A stretch of 64,000 bases of DNA. It comes from an uncultured Ruegeria sp. (GTDB lineage Bacteria > Pseudomonadota > Alphaproteobacteria > Rhodobacterales > Rhodobacteraceae). The stretch is from assembly GCF_947500045.1 (NCBI RefSeq), contig NZ_CANMQQ010000008.1, positions 124,001 to 188,000 on the forward strand, in the 5' to 3' direction. The notes below the pieces were generated by a model. It was given only the letters and a program-made list of their open reading frames with translations, was not told the origin of the DNA and made no database searches. This document shows positions 41,631 to 50,527 of this stretch, in pieces. The first letter of the stretch is position 1, and each line of letters begins with the position of its first letter. The position numbers and the translations under genes are program-made.

Positions 41631-43814
41631 TCAGTTTAAGACGGTTTCAACGCCCTTCGGACGCCCGTTCTCATAGACAACCCGCTTCGGTGCTGTGACT
41701 GCTGCCACAACCTGCTGATTGCCGGTTTCGATTTGCTGTGAAATCTGAACCAGTGCGTCCCCCAGTTGGGTCAAGCCCTGCATGTTCTGCTCACTCATTT
41801 CAGTTAGGCGCTGTTCCATGTACTGAACGATTGGTGAGGCCACAGATTCACTAATTTGAGCCGGGTCTACTTGGGGAGCAGATGCCGCGCCTTCTTGTCG
41901 GCCCTGATTAATTGCTTCAAACACCTTAATCTGCGTATCAGCCTCAGTCTTACCTTGCTCCATATCCAGTTTACGGTTTTCAAGTGCGATTTTTGCGCTT
42001 TCGGTCTCTGATCTAACCGCCATCTCTGCCGTCTTCAACTCAAGCTCTTTGGCCCTCAGCTGCGGCTCAGCCTTCTTGGCCTCAACCTCGGCAACTTGTG
42101 CCTCTACAGCCAGTTGCTCTTGTGGGGATGGGCCGTTGTTCTTGGATTCTTGAGCCTTTTCACGAACCTTATCTGCAAAGCTGGACGGTAGCGGGCTGTA
42201 TTCCAGAATGTCAGCCCAGTCCTCAAGCGATAGATCCGCCTGCTGCAACATCGGGATCATGCCCTCAATGATTGCCCAGGCTTTCTCTTTCTCGTTCGGA
42301 GCAGACGGCGCATCATCGACAATCACGTCAAACTTGCGTGTTCCCTCATCCATCGCGAGGGGAACATACTGAACTAAGTCTTCCTTCTGGATACGCACCA
42401 ACCGCCCCGTAGGCGCGATGTGGTTTGTCAGGAAGTTCAGAATCGTCTGTCCCTGACGCTTTCTATAATACCGGAGGCTGTCAAAGAACCGTGCCAGTGT
42501 GGTCATGGCCGACTGGCGGCGCTGATATTCCAGAACGCCCGGTTGATTAGCGTCGCGAAGCCCTAGAAGCTCCATATTGATGCCGGATACGTCCCGAATG
42601 GACGAGATAGCAAACTCTGTCAGGCCCATGAGCGCGGCAGGCATTTCCGCCTTGGGCTTTTCGTGGATTTTGCCCTGCGTGATTGCGCCCTCTTCAAGCC
42701 ATGTCACACCGTCAGCAGCAGCCCAGCTTTCCTCAAACTGGTTCGGGTCTTGAACTGCTCCGGCCTCCACCATCACACCGCCTTTGGCGTTGCTGTTAAT
42801 GATGTGCAGCGTTTGAGACAGCCATTTATTAGCAAATTTCTGCGGGTCTTTCATGGACCTCAGGAGTCCGTAGAACCGCTTTTTCTTCCGGTCCCAGTGC
42901 CCGGTCATGAATTGCAGCGTCGGGCCGTCTGGGTCTGGCTGGTTAGCCCTCAGGATGCTGTCAGAGCCTAGAAATGCCTGCTTCCACTCTTTCTTGATGA
43001 ATTCACGAGACGGCATTGCCAGTGGAACTGTTTCAGTGACCTTTTTCCACCGCTCAGCATCCATCTCCATGCGCTTGCCGGTGGCAGGATCTACCGTCTC
43101 AACAACCTTCTTGCGCTCACAATATTGGATGCGAACAACCTTGACGGTGTTGTTTTCGTCCTCAGCCTTGTCGTCTGAGTCCTTGTATTCGTCACCCGGT
43201 ATGTTTTCTTCGATTTCGTCACTTTGGGCCTCAGTCAGCCATGCCGCATGAACCTCCTCAGAGGTCTTGCCGGGGAACTCATATTCCAGGTCCGCAACGC
43301 TGATTTCCTCAACCGTGCCAAAGAAGCGCCCAGAGACCAGCCCACGGTTAACTGCGTGTGGGTCCCAGAAGCATGTCAGGGGGTCCAGTCGATTGATATC
43401 CGGTTCGCCCTCTGGGTCAGCTTCCCAATCCAGCGTTGTTTCAGTAGCACCAAGCCCGCAAATGAGAAGGTCACGGAATGAATCGCTTTCCTCGTCCTCT
43501 GCGTTTGACTGGTCACGGAACCACTCAGCGCCAGCGGATAGAACCTCGTTAGGCTTGGCGTCCCCAATCTCTCGGGGAATGTACCGAACCTCAGTTCTGT
43601 TGTTGATTTCACTGCCCTCTACGGCAGCAATCATCACCCCAACCCGGTTAAATACGATTGGAACGCGTGACTGTTCCTCTAGCTGGCTCTTTTCGGTATC
43701 GGTCCACTGGTGACCATCAGCAAAGGCGTAATCGTCCTCTGACTCCTCACGCCATTCTCTTTGGGCTTTCCATGCTGTTTGGGCGTAACCCTGAAGTGTT
43801 TCAAAATCAGCCAT
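41631..43814 (-). CDS. Portal protein, P22-type
   Basis: 727 residues, the long form of podoviral portals. N-terminal region DYAFADGHQWTDTEKSQLEEQSRVPIVFNRV is typical (pattern), followed by the clip, wing and stem regions. The C-terminal 200 residues form a long charged helix and a Gln-rich barrel-like tail. The dodecamer forms the DNA gate and docking site for TerL. Confidence 0.92.
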   Translation of the reverse strand: MADFETLQGYAQTAWKAQREWREESEDDYAFADGHQWTDTEKSQLEEQSRVPIVFNRVGVMIAAVEGSEINNRTEVRYIPREIGDAKPNEVLSAGAEWFRDQSNAEDEESDSFRDLLICGLGATETTLDWEADPEGEPDINRLDPLTCFWDPHAVNRGLVSGRFFGTVEEISVADLEYEFPGKTSEEVHAAWLTEAQSDEIEENIPGDEYKDSDDKAEDENNTVKVVRIQYCERKKVVETVDPATGKRMEMDAERWKKVTETVPLAMPSREFIKKEWKQAFLGSDSILRANQPDPDGPTLQFMTGHWDRKKKRFYGLLRSMKDPQKFANKWLSQTLHIINSNAKGGVMVEAGAVQDPNQFEESWAAADGVTWLEEGAITQGKIHEKPKAEMPAALMGLTEFAISSIRDVSGINMELLGLRDANQPGVLEYQRRQSAMTTLARFFDSLRYYRKRQGQTILNFLTNHIAPTGRLVRIQKEDLVQYVPLAMDEGTRKFDVIVDDAPSAPNEKEKAWAIIEGMIPMLQQADLSLEDWADILEYSPLPSSFADKVREKAQESKNNGPSPQEQLAVEAQVAEVEAKKAEPQLRAKELELKTAEMAVRSETESAKIALENRKLDMEQGKTEADTQIKVFEAINQGRQEGAASAPQVDPAQISESVASPIVQYMEQRLTEMSEQNMQGLTQLGDALVQISQQIETGNQQVVAAVTAPKRVVYENGRPKGVETVLN

Positions 43815-43822
43815 TCACAACC

Positions 43823-45088
43823 TCATGCTGCCCATGCGCCCCGGCGCTTCTGCGGGCTTCTTCGCGGTGTTGCAGGGCGATACCCAACAGCCAGATACCG
43901 AAAGGCATCTGCACCGTGGCTTGTCCAATCGTGGAGAGGCCGTGAACGGAATGTCCGGCCCTTCTCGTCATAGTCCCGGCGGTACTGGCGTAATGCCTCG
44001 ATACCCCGGAAACACTTTTCTTCATCAAACCAGCACGTCGCTATGAATGACCGTGCGGCTTGAATGCCGTCATCAACTGCCAGCTTCGGTGCAATCGTGA
44101 TGTCCGTAAGTCCAAGGCCCTTCAGAACCTCTAACCGGCTCTTGCCTGTGCCCAGTTCTCTCACTTCTACGTCATGTGGCAATACATGCTGCCCGTAGAG
44201 GTATTTCTTTTCCTGGAGGTGCTGAACGTAGTGGTCCAAGCCTGCACCACTGGCCTCGTAATAATCAATGATCCGCTTTTCAGCCCCGTGGAACTGAGCA
44301 AACCAGATTGCCGTTGAATCCCCGATACCCAGATCCCAAGCCGTTACGACTGGCAAGCTAGGCTCGTATGGTACTTTCGCCACGCGCCCATCGTTGGACG
44401 CCTCTTTCATTTCGTGACCGTAGTACGCACCTTGTATGGCGGCCTCGAAACTACACTCGAACTCTTGGTCAAACCTGTCCTGGCCCATTATCTTCAGGGC
44501 CTCGTCAAGTTCTTCCTGATCTACAATGCTACTGACTGATGCCTTGAGGAGCTTACAGAACCAGTTGTCATCCTTCCGGGCGTGCTCGTATGTCTCCCAA
44601 AACTCATTCTTGCCCTTGGGTGTTCCAATGAATGTTGCCCTGCCCTTGCGGTCTGCCAGTGTGGGACGGATAACCATGGGCCACGCGTTTGCTGGGAAAT
44701 CAGCGGGCTCGTCCATCACTACGGCATCAAAGTACATCCCCCGAATGGCTTCATAGTTGTCAGCTCCGAATAGCTGGAACCTGCCCCCGTGAGGGTAGTC
44801 TATCCTCAGCTCACTTTCGTTTGGCTTCGCGCCCTCTACGTCTCGGGCAAACTGCTTTGCATAGTCCCACGCCACGGCTTTGGCCTGCTTGTAGAACGGG
44901 GCGATATAGGCAACCCTTGGGTTCGGCCTCTCACATGTAAGGACGTCCCGCTGAAGGTCGTTAACCGCTGCAACCGTCTTTCCGGCGCGGCGATGAAACA
45001 CCAGACATGCAAAGCGTTCAGTTCGGTTGTGATACGGCAGGAATGCCCTGCGCGGGGCGTACTGGATTACTCCTGCGGGGAAAGCCAT
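43823..45088 (-). CDS. terL: Terminase large subunit
   Basis: 421 residues. The ATPase has a Walker A variant HRRAGKT (about 32-38) and Walker B VVMDEPADF. The nuclease half begins near 245 (TAWDLGIGDSTAI) and has further Asp residues at HDWTSHGADAFRYLA. It cuts and pumps DNA into the prohead. The 5' end overlaps terS by 22 bp. Confidence 0.94.
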   Translation of the reverse strand: MAFPAGVIQYAPRRAFLPYHNRTERFACLVFHRRAGKTVAAVNDLQRDVLTCERPNPRVAYIAPFYKQAKAVAWDYAKQFARDVEGAKPNESELRIDYPHGGRFQLFGADNYEAIRGMYFDAVVMDEPADFPANAWPMVIRPTLADRKGRATFIGTPKGKNEFWETYEHARKDDNWFCKLLKASVSSIVDQEELDEALKIMGQDRFDQEFECSFEAAIQGAYYGHEMKEASNDGRVAKVPYEPSLPVVTAWDLGIGDSTAIWFAQFHGAEKRIIDYYEASGAGLDHYVQHLQEKKYLYGQHVLPHDVEVRELGTGKSRLEVLKGLGLTDITIAPKLAVDDGIQAARSFIATCWFDEEKCFRGIEALRQYRRDYDEKGRTFRSRPLHDWTSHGADAFRYLAVGYRPATPRRSPQKRRGAWAA

Positions 45089-45354
45089 CCATACGCCTTG
45101 ATGATGTGTTCACCCTCGTCACCACTACCCAGTACTGTCTGGGAGGGTTTACCGTGCCCCCTGTCCAGCAGGGCCACTGCGGCTGATACTCGTGCGCTAG
45201 CAGGCTGCTCGACATCTCTCATGATTTCACTCAGAGCCGACAGCGCGTCAGCCCCGTATTTTTTTGCGTCTTCTGATATAGCCTTCTTTGCCTGCGATAC
45301 TGCACCCGATTTCCGGCCAGCGCCGGAACGGGCACCTCCATGACCGTTTGCCAT
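45067..45354 (-). CDS. terS: Terminase small subunit
   Basis: 95 residues. The basic start GGARSGAGRKSGAVSQ is typical of TerS, and helices follow. It recognises the packaging site and directs TerL. Overlap with terL supports the pairing. Confidence 0.85.
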   Translation of the reverse strand: MANGHGGARSGAGRKSGAVSQAKKAISEDAKKYGADALSALSEIMRDVEQPASARVSAAVALLDRGHGKPSQTVLGSGDEGEHIIKAYGWLSPQE

Positions 45355-45375
45355 CTTGATTTCCTTGATTGTTTT

Positions 45376-45561
45376 TCAAGTCGTGATTGATTTTAGCCAC
45401 TCACCCGCCTGAATCGCGGCCTGGACATTCGCGTCCAGTGCCTTGCAGTTGGTGTGCTTGCCTGCTGCTGAAATACACGCCCACATAATGCGGTGATCGA
45501 GTTGGTTTACTGCTGCCTCTGTGAATGTCGCTATTGCGTAGTCACGGGATGTTAGTTTCAT
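45376..45561 (-). CDS. Small phage protein of the packaging region
   Basis: 61 residues from the ATG at 45561, which overlaps the upstream stop as ATGA. Contains CISAAGKHTNCKALDANVQAAI. Unknown function. Confidence 0.5.
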   Translation of the reverse strand: MKLTSRDYAIATFTEAAVNQLDHRIMWACISAAGKHTNCKALDANVQAAIQAGEWLKSITT

Positions 45562-45917
45562 TCGTAATCGCGCTTGAGAACGTGGCACACGTCGCAGAAA
45601 AGTGTCGCCAGCATGTAGGCCCGGATTTCCGTGTTCTCGACATTGATAGGAACGCCGCACTCATCCATGACCAAATCAACTATGTGGCTGCATTCATGAA
45701 CGATAAGACCAAGGTTAGCAGACTCTGGAATCAGTAATGCAAATCTGGCCTGACCATCCGCGTCGTATTCACGGGAAGCCAAGCCGTATGCGGGCAGGTT
45801 CCAACCACCCTCAATCCCCCACTTCTTCTTGTGGTAGCGGACGATCTTTTTATCGTCTTCGAATATTGGTACCTCGACCCCGAATGGATGGACCCAGACT
45901 GTTGCTGTCGGCTTCAT
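45558..45917 (-). CDS. HExxH zincin-like phage protein
   Basis: 119 residues with HECSHIVDLVMDECG (residues about 74-88), a zinc-metalloprotease HExxH motif, followed by Glu in NTEIRAYMLATLF as a possible third ligand. A GAGAGG site lies 7 bp before the ATG. The target is unknown. Such proteins sit upstream of terminase in several alphaproteobacterial phages. Confidence 0.65.
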   Translation of the reverse strand: MKPTATVWVHPFGVEVPIFEDDKKIVRYHKKKWGIEGGWNLPAYGLASREYDADGQARFALLIPESANLGLIVHECSHIVDLVMDECGVPINVENTEIRAYMLATLFCDVCHVLKRDYE

Positions 45918-45998
45918 CCACGTTCCTCTCAGTCTTGACGCCCTTATACTCGGTGCCCGTTTTGGTCGTGCAGGTCGGGCAACTGCATGCCTTTGAAG

Positions 45999-46565
45999 CT
46001 AGGTGGCTCTGCCATGGTTGGGATGGAACCCCATCTCTTTCTCTGCCGCCCTACGAACCGCTATGGCTTCTAGCTTGTCGTCAAAATAGCCTAGTCGCTT
46101 CCTGACCCCCAACGAGCCAATCTGAGCGATCCATTTTCCTCGGGTATTACACCAGCCGACGCCAACAACTCCGCTCGTGTTGTCGTTGGGAATCTTAGTA
46201 TTTTTACAATTGTCGCTTTGCGAGACCTCACGAAGATTACTGATCCGATTGTCGGCGCGGTCACCGTTGATGTGATCAATGGTCATTGTTGGCCAGTAAC
46301 TATTGCAGATTGCCCAAACTACCCGATGTGCCCTTACTCTGGCATTCAACAGGGTTCCACTTGGGTAACCATAGTTATCAAGGCACGCTAAGGCGGGCTT
46401 ACCCGCGAATATCGAATTCCACTTATTTGCCTCACCTTGAGCAGTACACCGGCCATCCTTAAACCACTCGGGCCCGCGATGTTTCCAGCGAAGCTTTCCA
46501 GTGCCTGGATTGTAATCCAGCAATTGACGAAGAACCTCCGGGGAGGGTAAAGGGCTGTAAGCCAT
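45999..46565 (-). CDS. HNH homing endonuclease with AP2 domain (copy 1)
   Basis: 188 residues. HNH core: LLNARVRAHRVVWAICN then DHINGDRADNRISNLR, typical of phage HNH_3 enzymes. The C-terminal AP2-like DNA-binding part has SGVVGVGWCNTRGKWIAQI and ends GFHPNHGRAT. It is a clear relative of the gene at 55575-56120. Both lie between operons rather than inside a gene. Confidence 0.88.
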   Translation of the reverse strand: MAYSPLPSPEVLRQLLDYNPGTGKLRWKHRGPEWFKDGRCTAQGEANKWNSIFAGKPALACLDNYGYPSGTLLNARVRAHRVVWAICNSYWPTMTIDHINGDRADNRISNLREVSQSDNCKNTKIPNDNTSGVVGVGWCNTRGKWIAQIGSLGVRKRLGYFDDKLEAIAVRRAAEKEMGFHPNHGRAT

Positions 46566-46660
46566 AGCGATGCTCCAATCATCGTGCGGTTAGAGCCTCG
46601 TTGGCGTTGGCGCGCCTTCGGGGCTTGGTTTTTTGTGATTTAATTTTGTGATTTCAAAGC

Positions 46661-46735
46661 TGGCAACGGTGCGAGGAATCGAACCCCGGACACGTGGTTT
46701 TGGAGACCACTGCTCTACCACTGAGCTACACCGAA
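46661..46735 (-). tRNA. Phage tRNA-Trp(CCA) with unpaired acceptor end
   Basis: 75 nt with encoded CCA. D stem GCTC/GAGC, anticodon stem GTGGT/ACCAC, loop CTCCAAA, T arm CGGGG-TTCGATT-CCTCG. Acceptor pairs C-G to G-C at positions 3-7, but positions 1 and 2 are T-T mismatches. It therefore differs from the canonical serine cluster in being an ordinary 7/5 cloverleaf with a frayed end; its activity is uncertain. Confidence 0.75.
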
Positions 46736-46743
46736 CAAGAAAA

Positions 46744-46765
46744 CCCGCCAACCGGGGCTGACGGG
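46744..46765 (-). terminator. Terminator immediately before tRNA-Trp
   Basis: On the minus strand a 9-bp stem (CCCGTCAGC/GTTGGCGGG, with G-T pairs) and 4-nt loop is followed by TTTTCTT, which runs into the tRNA 5' end. It could stop transcription or shape the RNA that is processed to release the tRNA. Confidence 0.55.
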
Positions 46766-46838
46766 CTATGCTCCTATGCCGGGTCATGAACCCCGGTGCA
46801 GTGTCGTTTCACTGCCGCCGTAGCGGGAGGGAGGAAAG

Positions 46839-46860
46839 CCCGCCAACCGAAGGCAGCGGG
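46839..46860 (-). terminator. Second hairpin upstream, UUCG loop
   Basis: CCCGCTGCC and GTTGGCGGG pair around a TTCG tetraloop on the minus strand, followed by CTTTCCTC. It shares its right arm with the hairpin at 46744-46765, so the two are related copies. Confidence 0.45.
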
Positions 46861-46865
46861 TGCAC

Positions 46866-47250
46866 AACATCAGAGATGAAGCGCGACATTACTGCGGGCC
46901 AACACATCCATACGGAAGATTAAACCCGCTACAGCACCAAATCTTGCTTGAGCTGTTTATCGTGGTGCCAAGAATGAAAACTGACCCGTTCACTTTCGTG
47001 TAGAGGGGCCAGTCGTGTGCCGGTGATCAACTCCGGCTGTGTGCTGTTTGAACGCGGGCCTCGGTGACTGTCAGCGCGTGCTGCCTACCTGCCATTTTCC
47101 CGACGCTTCCCGCGCTCAGGTGACAACACCAACCTGCAGGGTTCGACCCGGGTTTGCCCAGACCTAGTGCTGTCACCAAAGAGCGGAATCAAAAAACCGA
47201 AACGACTTTCACAACAATCTCGGTGGAACCATAATACGCGTTCCCGAAAT
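46866..47250. other. Gene-free stretch with a folded element
   Basis: No coding frame is convincing here. At 47119-47177 the arms GGTGACA/TGTCACC (7 bp, then 3 more pairs CAC/GTG after a mismatch) enclose GGGTTCGACCC and GGGTTTGCCC hairpins. This could be a small structured RNA or leader of the downstream leftward genes. I cannot assign it. Confidence 0.35.
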
Positions 47251-47865
47251 TTAGTCAACCCGCTCTGATAGATTTTCTACGGCATTTACAAACGCTTTCC
47301 CCTTCTGAGTTATAGAACCGTCTATCAATACCTCACACCAGCCCCGTGAAACCGATTGAATGATCGAACGGTCCGCTAAACTCAACTGATTAAACCAACC
47401 CCGCCATTTATCCCAGTTGTTCACGGCGTCACGGTGTTTTTCGTCCTCGTCACGCAAGTCCGGTTGTTGCTCAAGATCAACCTCGAATGACTCCGGCAGA
47501 AATTCCACCTTCGCCACCTTTGCGGCCATACTCTTACCGAGGCATACCCTGTGATATCGCGCCTCAGCGTTTGTCAGGCCCGCATAGACGCTCCAGAGCC
47601 CTACTGCGTCCTCTACGGTGCACGCGGCGAATAGAACCTGTCCTGCGGGCTCCCCTAGCGCCTGGAACTGCATGAGCTGCCACTTGTCGGGGTTGTGGCC
47701 CATTTGCTTTGCCCGAACCTCTAGGGCCGCACGGGCCGGGTGACGATCCACGCGCTCTTTGGGTAGCTCAGCCATTCTCTTGCGCCCCCGCGCCTTCTTC
47801 CGGGGTGCTGGGGCTAAGTCTATCCCGATACTCTGCTTGCGGTTTCTCTTGTCGCCCTTACCCAT
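47251..47865 (-). CDS. Conserved prophage protein
   Basis: 204 residues. Basic low-complexity N-terminus (MGKGDKRNRKQ and KKARGRKRM), then helical with WQLMQFQALGEPAG and GLTNAEARYHRVCLGKSMAAK. I have seen this pattern in Rhodobacteraceae prophages without a function. It could bind DNA through its basic start. It overlaps the upstream gene by 8 bp. Confidence 0.6.
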   Translation of the reverse strand: MGKGDKRNRKQSIGIDLAPAPRKKARGRKRMAELPKERVDRHPARAALEVRAKQMGHNPDKWQLMQFQALGEPAGQVLFAACTVEDAVGLWSVYAGLTNAEARYHRVCLGKSMAAKVAKVEFLPESFEVDLEQQPDLRDEDEKHRDAVNNWDKWRGWFNQLSLADRSIIQSVSRGWCEVLIDGSITQKGKAFVNAVENLSERVD

Positions 47866-48235
47866 GCAATTCGCCCCACGGATTGATTGGCCTTGATATA
47901 GGGGGCGGCTTCTTCGGAAGGCGTCGCTTCAGCTTTTGCCGAACACGCGCGCTTGGCAAGAACCGCGCACCCTCGTCCGCTGGATACTGGTATCCAAAAC
48001 CATATGGATAGTTCCCAACCCAAACCCGGACATCACCAAGAAAAATGCAGTATTTGTCCTCAACAACAATCTCCGCTCCATTGTCAATCTGGCTTTCAAG
48101 GGCATCACTATAGTCGTGGTTTGTCGGGTGGTTTTGGTGCCAGAAATTCGGGCGGATTAGTCTAAAGAAAAAATCCTTCACTGAGCGACTGTCCATCACA
48201 CAACCTAAAAGCCTGAGAACACCTCGTCTGTTCAT
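47858..48235 (-). CDS. Hypothetical phage protein
   Basis: 125 residues, tryptophan/tyrosine-rich centre (VWVGNYPYGFGYQYP) and a basic, proline-rich end. The start at 48235 overlaps the upstream 44-residue gene as ATGA; an internal ATG at 48196 is also possible. Unknown function. Confidence 0.5.
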   Translation of the reverse strand: MNRRGVLRLLGCVMDSRSVKDFFFRLIRPNFWHQNHPTNHDYSDALESQIDNGAEIVVEDKYCIFLGDVRVWVGNYPYGFGYQYPADEGARFLPSARVRQKLKRRLPKKPPPISRPINPWGELHG

Positions 48236-48366
48236 GACTTCGCCCTACCCACTATTTTCGCGGATAACCATTTCCCGAAGTCGTCAATCGTATCCATTGC
48301 CAGCCAACCGGCCCTGAAGCCAAATCCAGCTATTGCTGCGATTGCTATGATTTCCCACGCTTCCAT
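48232..48366 (-). CDS. 44-residue membrane peptide
   Basis: Start at 48366 shares bases with the upstream stop (TGATG) and its stop overlaps the next start. One hydrophobic helix (about 5-22: IIAIAAIAGFGFRAGWLAM). Unknown. Confidence 0.5.
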   Translation of the reverse strand: MEAWEIIAIAAIAGFGFRAGWLAMDTIDDFGKWLSAKIVGRAKS

Positions 48367-48545
48367 CACTGCCCCCGAATCCTCGCTAAGCGCATCAGAT
48401 TATCCATCAGCTTCAAGTTCTGTTCATGAAGCCGCCGTTTCAGTCGTATCGTGAATATGTTGAGGATTATCTGAACCACAAAGCCCGCAATCATCAGCCA
48501 AACAAACCACTCCGGAATTGCGATTGTAATCATCTCACTGCCCAT
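48366..48545 (-). CDS. Small membrane protein with charged tail
   Basis: 59 residues from the ATG at 48545; an ATG at 48533 is an alternative. One membrane helix (about 12-32) then a basic helix (RLKRRLHEQNLKLMDNLMRLARI). Unknown function. Confidence 0.5.
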   Translation of the reverse strand: MGSEMITIAIPEWFVWLMIAGFVVQIILNIFTIRLKRRLHEQNLKLMDNLMRLARIRGQ

Positions 48546-48551
48546 CACACA

Positions 48552-48704
48552 TCACCCCTTTATCTGTGCCCGCAGCTCGTCACGCTGAATGCGCAACCGC
48601 TGTATGGTGGCGCGCTGGCGTTCAATCTGATCGTTCTTGCCTTGAATAATCTTGAGGTATTTTTCGTTATCCAGAGAGAGAGGGCCTAGTTTGCGCTTGG
48701 TCAT
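48552..48704 (-). CDS. 50-residue coiled-coil protein
   Basis: MTKRKLGPLSLDNEKY then a charged helix rich in Gln/Arg/Glu with heptad spacing. The ATG overlaps the upstream stop (ATGA). Unknown function. Confidence 0.5.
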   Translation of the reverse strand: MTKRKLGPLSLDNEKYLKIIQGKNDQIERQRATIQRLRIQRDELRAQIKG

Positions 48705-49081
48705 TTGGTGCCCCCCTCATCAGCCAGCCAGTATATGAAAATGTTTTGAACGCGCTTTCGCTCAAGTAACCCCTTCTTCCAGTATTCGGTTAGGCTGCTT
48801 CTGACTGAGTGTTGGGTTACGCCCCTGCCCATCTGTTGAAGCTTCACAAATACATCAGACGCCGTTAGTTCGATGTGCTGTTGAAATATCGCCCGATAAA
48901 CATCGAACTTTGAAGGACGGCCAACCTTTGGCGGCTGAGATACGTCACCACTGATAATCCAATCCTCTAATGCTCGTGCTTGCTCTGCGGTGTAATGACT
49001 TGCTTCGGTGCCGAATGCGGTATCGCCCCGCCCCTTGTCTTCGTTGCGGACACTGAAAATCTTCTGAGAATGTAGGGTCAT
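48701..49081 (-). CDS. Winged-helix-like phage protein
   Basis: 126 residues from the ATG at 49081, which overlaps the upstream stop. The part from about 60 (GRPSKFDVYRAIFQQHIELTASDVF, split) to the end reads as a winged helix (GVTQHSVRSSLTEYWKKGLLERKRVQNIFIY). Possibly a regulator or replication accessory. Confidence 0.55.
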   Translation of the reverse strand: MTLHSQKIFSVRNEDKGRGDTAFGTEASHYTAEQARALEDWIISGDVSQPPKVGRPSKFDVYRAIFQQHIELTASDVFVKLQQMGRGVTQHSVRSSLTEYWKKGLLERKRVQNIFIYWLADEGGTK

Positions 49082-49413
49082 GCCGCCGCCCTCATTCTTT
49101 CTATGAAGCGCTCCAGTAGAGCAATCGCCCCGCCCCATGTGTCCGCGTTATGTAGACTGTTGATGCTTCGACACATGTCTTGCGGCGACATTCCACGAGA
49201 TCGACACCAATTGGCATGCTCCAAGGCTTCGTCAAAGGCAGGCATGACGTTCAATCCCTCTTCTGGAGGGCTCGGCGTTGCTTCCATCTGTGGCTCAGGC
49301 TTGGGGCGCGGGCGGGGCGGTAGCGAGGCGGGGTATCGAACGCTGCCGCCAACTTCCCAACCTCGACGTACAGCGACATTCTCCTTGCGGGCCATTTCCA
49401 ACATTGCGTTCAT
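49078..49413 (-). CDS. Hypothetical phage protein, proline-rich linker
   Basis: 111 residues. A Pro/Arg-rich middle (SLPPRPRPKPEP) separates a short start from a helical end (FDEALEHANWCRSRGMSPQDMCRSI). It overlaps both neighbours by 4 bp. Unknown. Confidence 0.5.
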   Translation of the reverse strand: MNAMLEMARKENVAVRRGWEVGGSVRYPASLPPRPRPKPEPQMEATPSPPEEGLNVMPAFDEALEHANWCRSRGMSPQDMCRSINSLHNADTWGGAIALLERFIERMRAAA

Positions 49414-49961
49414 TGCGCAGCCTCCGTCACCGGGAGATATGGCAAGACAACAGAACCGAAACGTTCACCCATCATGTATGGCGCATCATCCCGATATGCT
49501 GCTTGCCACTGACGGACACTTGCGGCGCGGTACTGATCCAGCGTTTCCCCTGAAATAAGGTTGGCGTTGAGTGCCCGAGTTCCCAAATCGCCCCAAACGA
49601 CTTTCTCAGAAACGCCTTCACCTGCCTCCATTTTTCGAGCGGCAAGTTCAACCTCGTCGGTTTTATACGTCTGCAACGGAGCGCGACGTGACCCGCCCGC
49701 TGAGGGAACGCCGTCAACGAAAACACCCTGCGGAGGCCAAGCGTAGCTGCTGTGAGTGTCCGCGACCTTCTCAAGCACCCTTTCGATATTGGCATTGAAT
49801 TCATCACGGCCAGTTACCGGCAAGCGCCGCGCCATAGCTTCAGCAATCGACCGTACCGAGGCGTCCTGTGCGTCCTGCGTCATACCCCGAGGCGGGGTGT
49901 AGCGCTCAAGGAATTTGCTGATTTCGATAAGGGCGGCGTCTCTACGTTCTTCGAACTTCAT
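49410..49961 (-). CDS. Hypothetical replication-region protein
   Basis: 183 residues, helical N-terminal half, directly after the putative replication initiator with a 4-bp overlap. Contains WGDLGTRALNANLISGETLDQYRAA. Its place next to an initiator suggests a helicase-loader or replication accessory role. No motif proves it. Confidence 0.5.
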   Translation of the reverse strand: MKFEERRDAALIEISKFLERYTPPRGMTQDAQDASVRSIAEAMARRLPVTGRDEFNANIERVLEKVADTHSSYAWPPQGVFVDGVPSAGGSRRAPLQTYKTDEVELAARKMEAGEGVSEKVVWGDLGTRALNANLISGETLDQYRAASVRQWQAAYRDDAPYMMGERFGSVVLPYLPVTEAAQ

Positions 49962-50527
49962 GACGTTTCCTCTTCGGCTTTGAGTTGGGCTTGGATGCGG
50001 TGCAAGGATTCTTGTGATGCTGAGAATCCAGATTTTCTAAATCTCTTCCCTGCCCCCCTTGGGGGGTTGGGGGGCTTAATAGGTTTAGTATCCTTATTAA
50101 GGTTGTTATCCTTAAGGGGCCTGATTTCACCGCCAGCGGGTTTTACCGGCGGCGGGTTTTTCAGGCCCTCGGTAACCGGGGGACGGTTTTTCAGGCCCTC
50201 GGTGTCAACATCTTGTGCCTCTGGGTCATCATGGATTTCCCAAATCGTGCCCTCAAACCTACCGTCTTCACCGTGTTTGTTTTTGATTTCCAAGTAGCCA
50301 ATTTCTTGCAGTTGCTTTACAATCTTGCGATACTTGTCACGACCAAAACCTGTTGTTTCCATGAGGTTTTTCCTACGGAAAACCCACCCCTCTTTCATAG
50401 ACATAATGAGGCCAAGAAATCCTCGCGCCTCCATGGATAGGCGACTGTCACTGAACACCGCGTTAGGCACGGCGGTGTAACCTGAACGTCTAGATATTGT
50501 GTTTCTGCACTCGCTCGGTTCAGTCAC
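49958..50527 (-). CDS. Replication initiator-like winged-helix protein
   Basis: 189 residues. The N-terminal half is a winged helix of the phage replication O/DnaD type: SGYTAVPNAVFSDSRLSMEARGFLGLIMS (pattern), then RDKYRKIVKQLQEIGYLEI. A low-complexity Pro/Lys linker follows, containing a repeated EGLKNxPPV, then a basic end. Probably binds the phage origin; no iteron array was seen. Confidence 0.68.
   Translation of the reverse strand: MTEPSECRNTISRRSGYTAVPNAVFSDSRLSMEARGFLGLIMSMKEGWVFRRKNLMETTGFGRDKYRKIVKQLQEIGYLEIKNKHGEDGRFEGTIWEIHDDPEAQDVDTEGLKNRPPVTEGLKNPPPVKPAGGEIRPLKDNNLNKDTKPIKPPNPPRGAGKRFRKSGFSASQESLHRIQAQLKAEEETS

Noticed and set aside
45918..45998. Remnant of a gene split by the HNH gene (CPTC-containing frame)
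   Set aside because: The frame has no start outside the HNH gene, and the next gene's ribosome site lies in the same bases.
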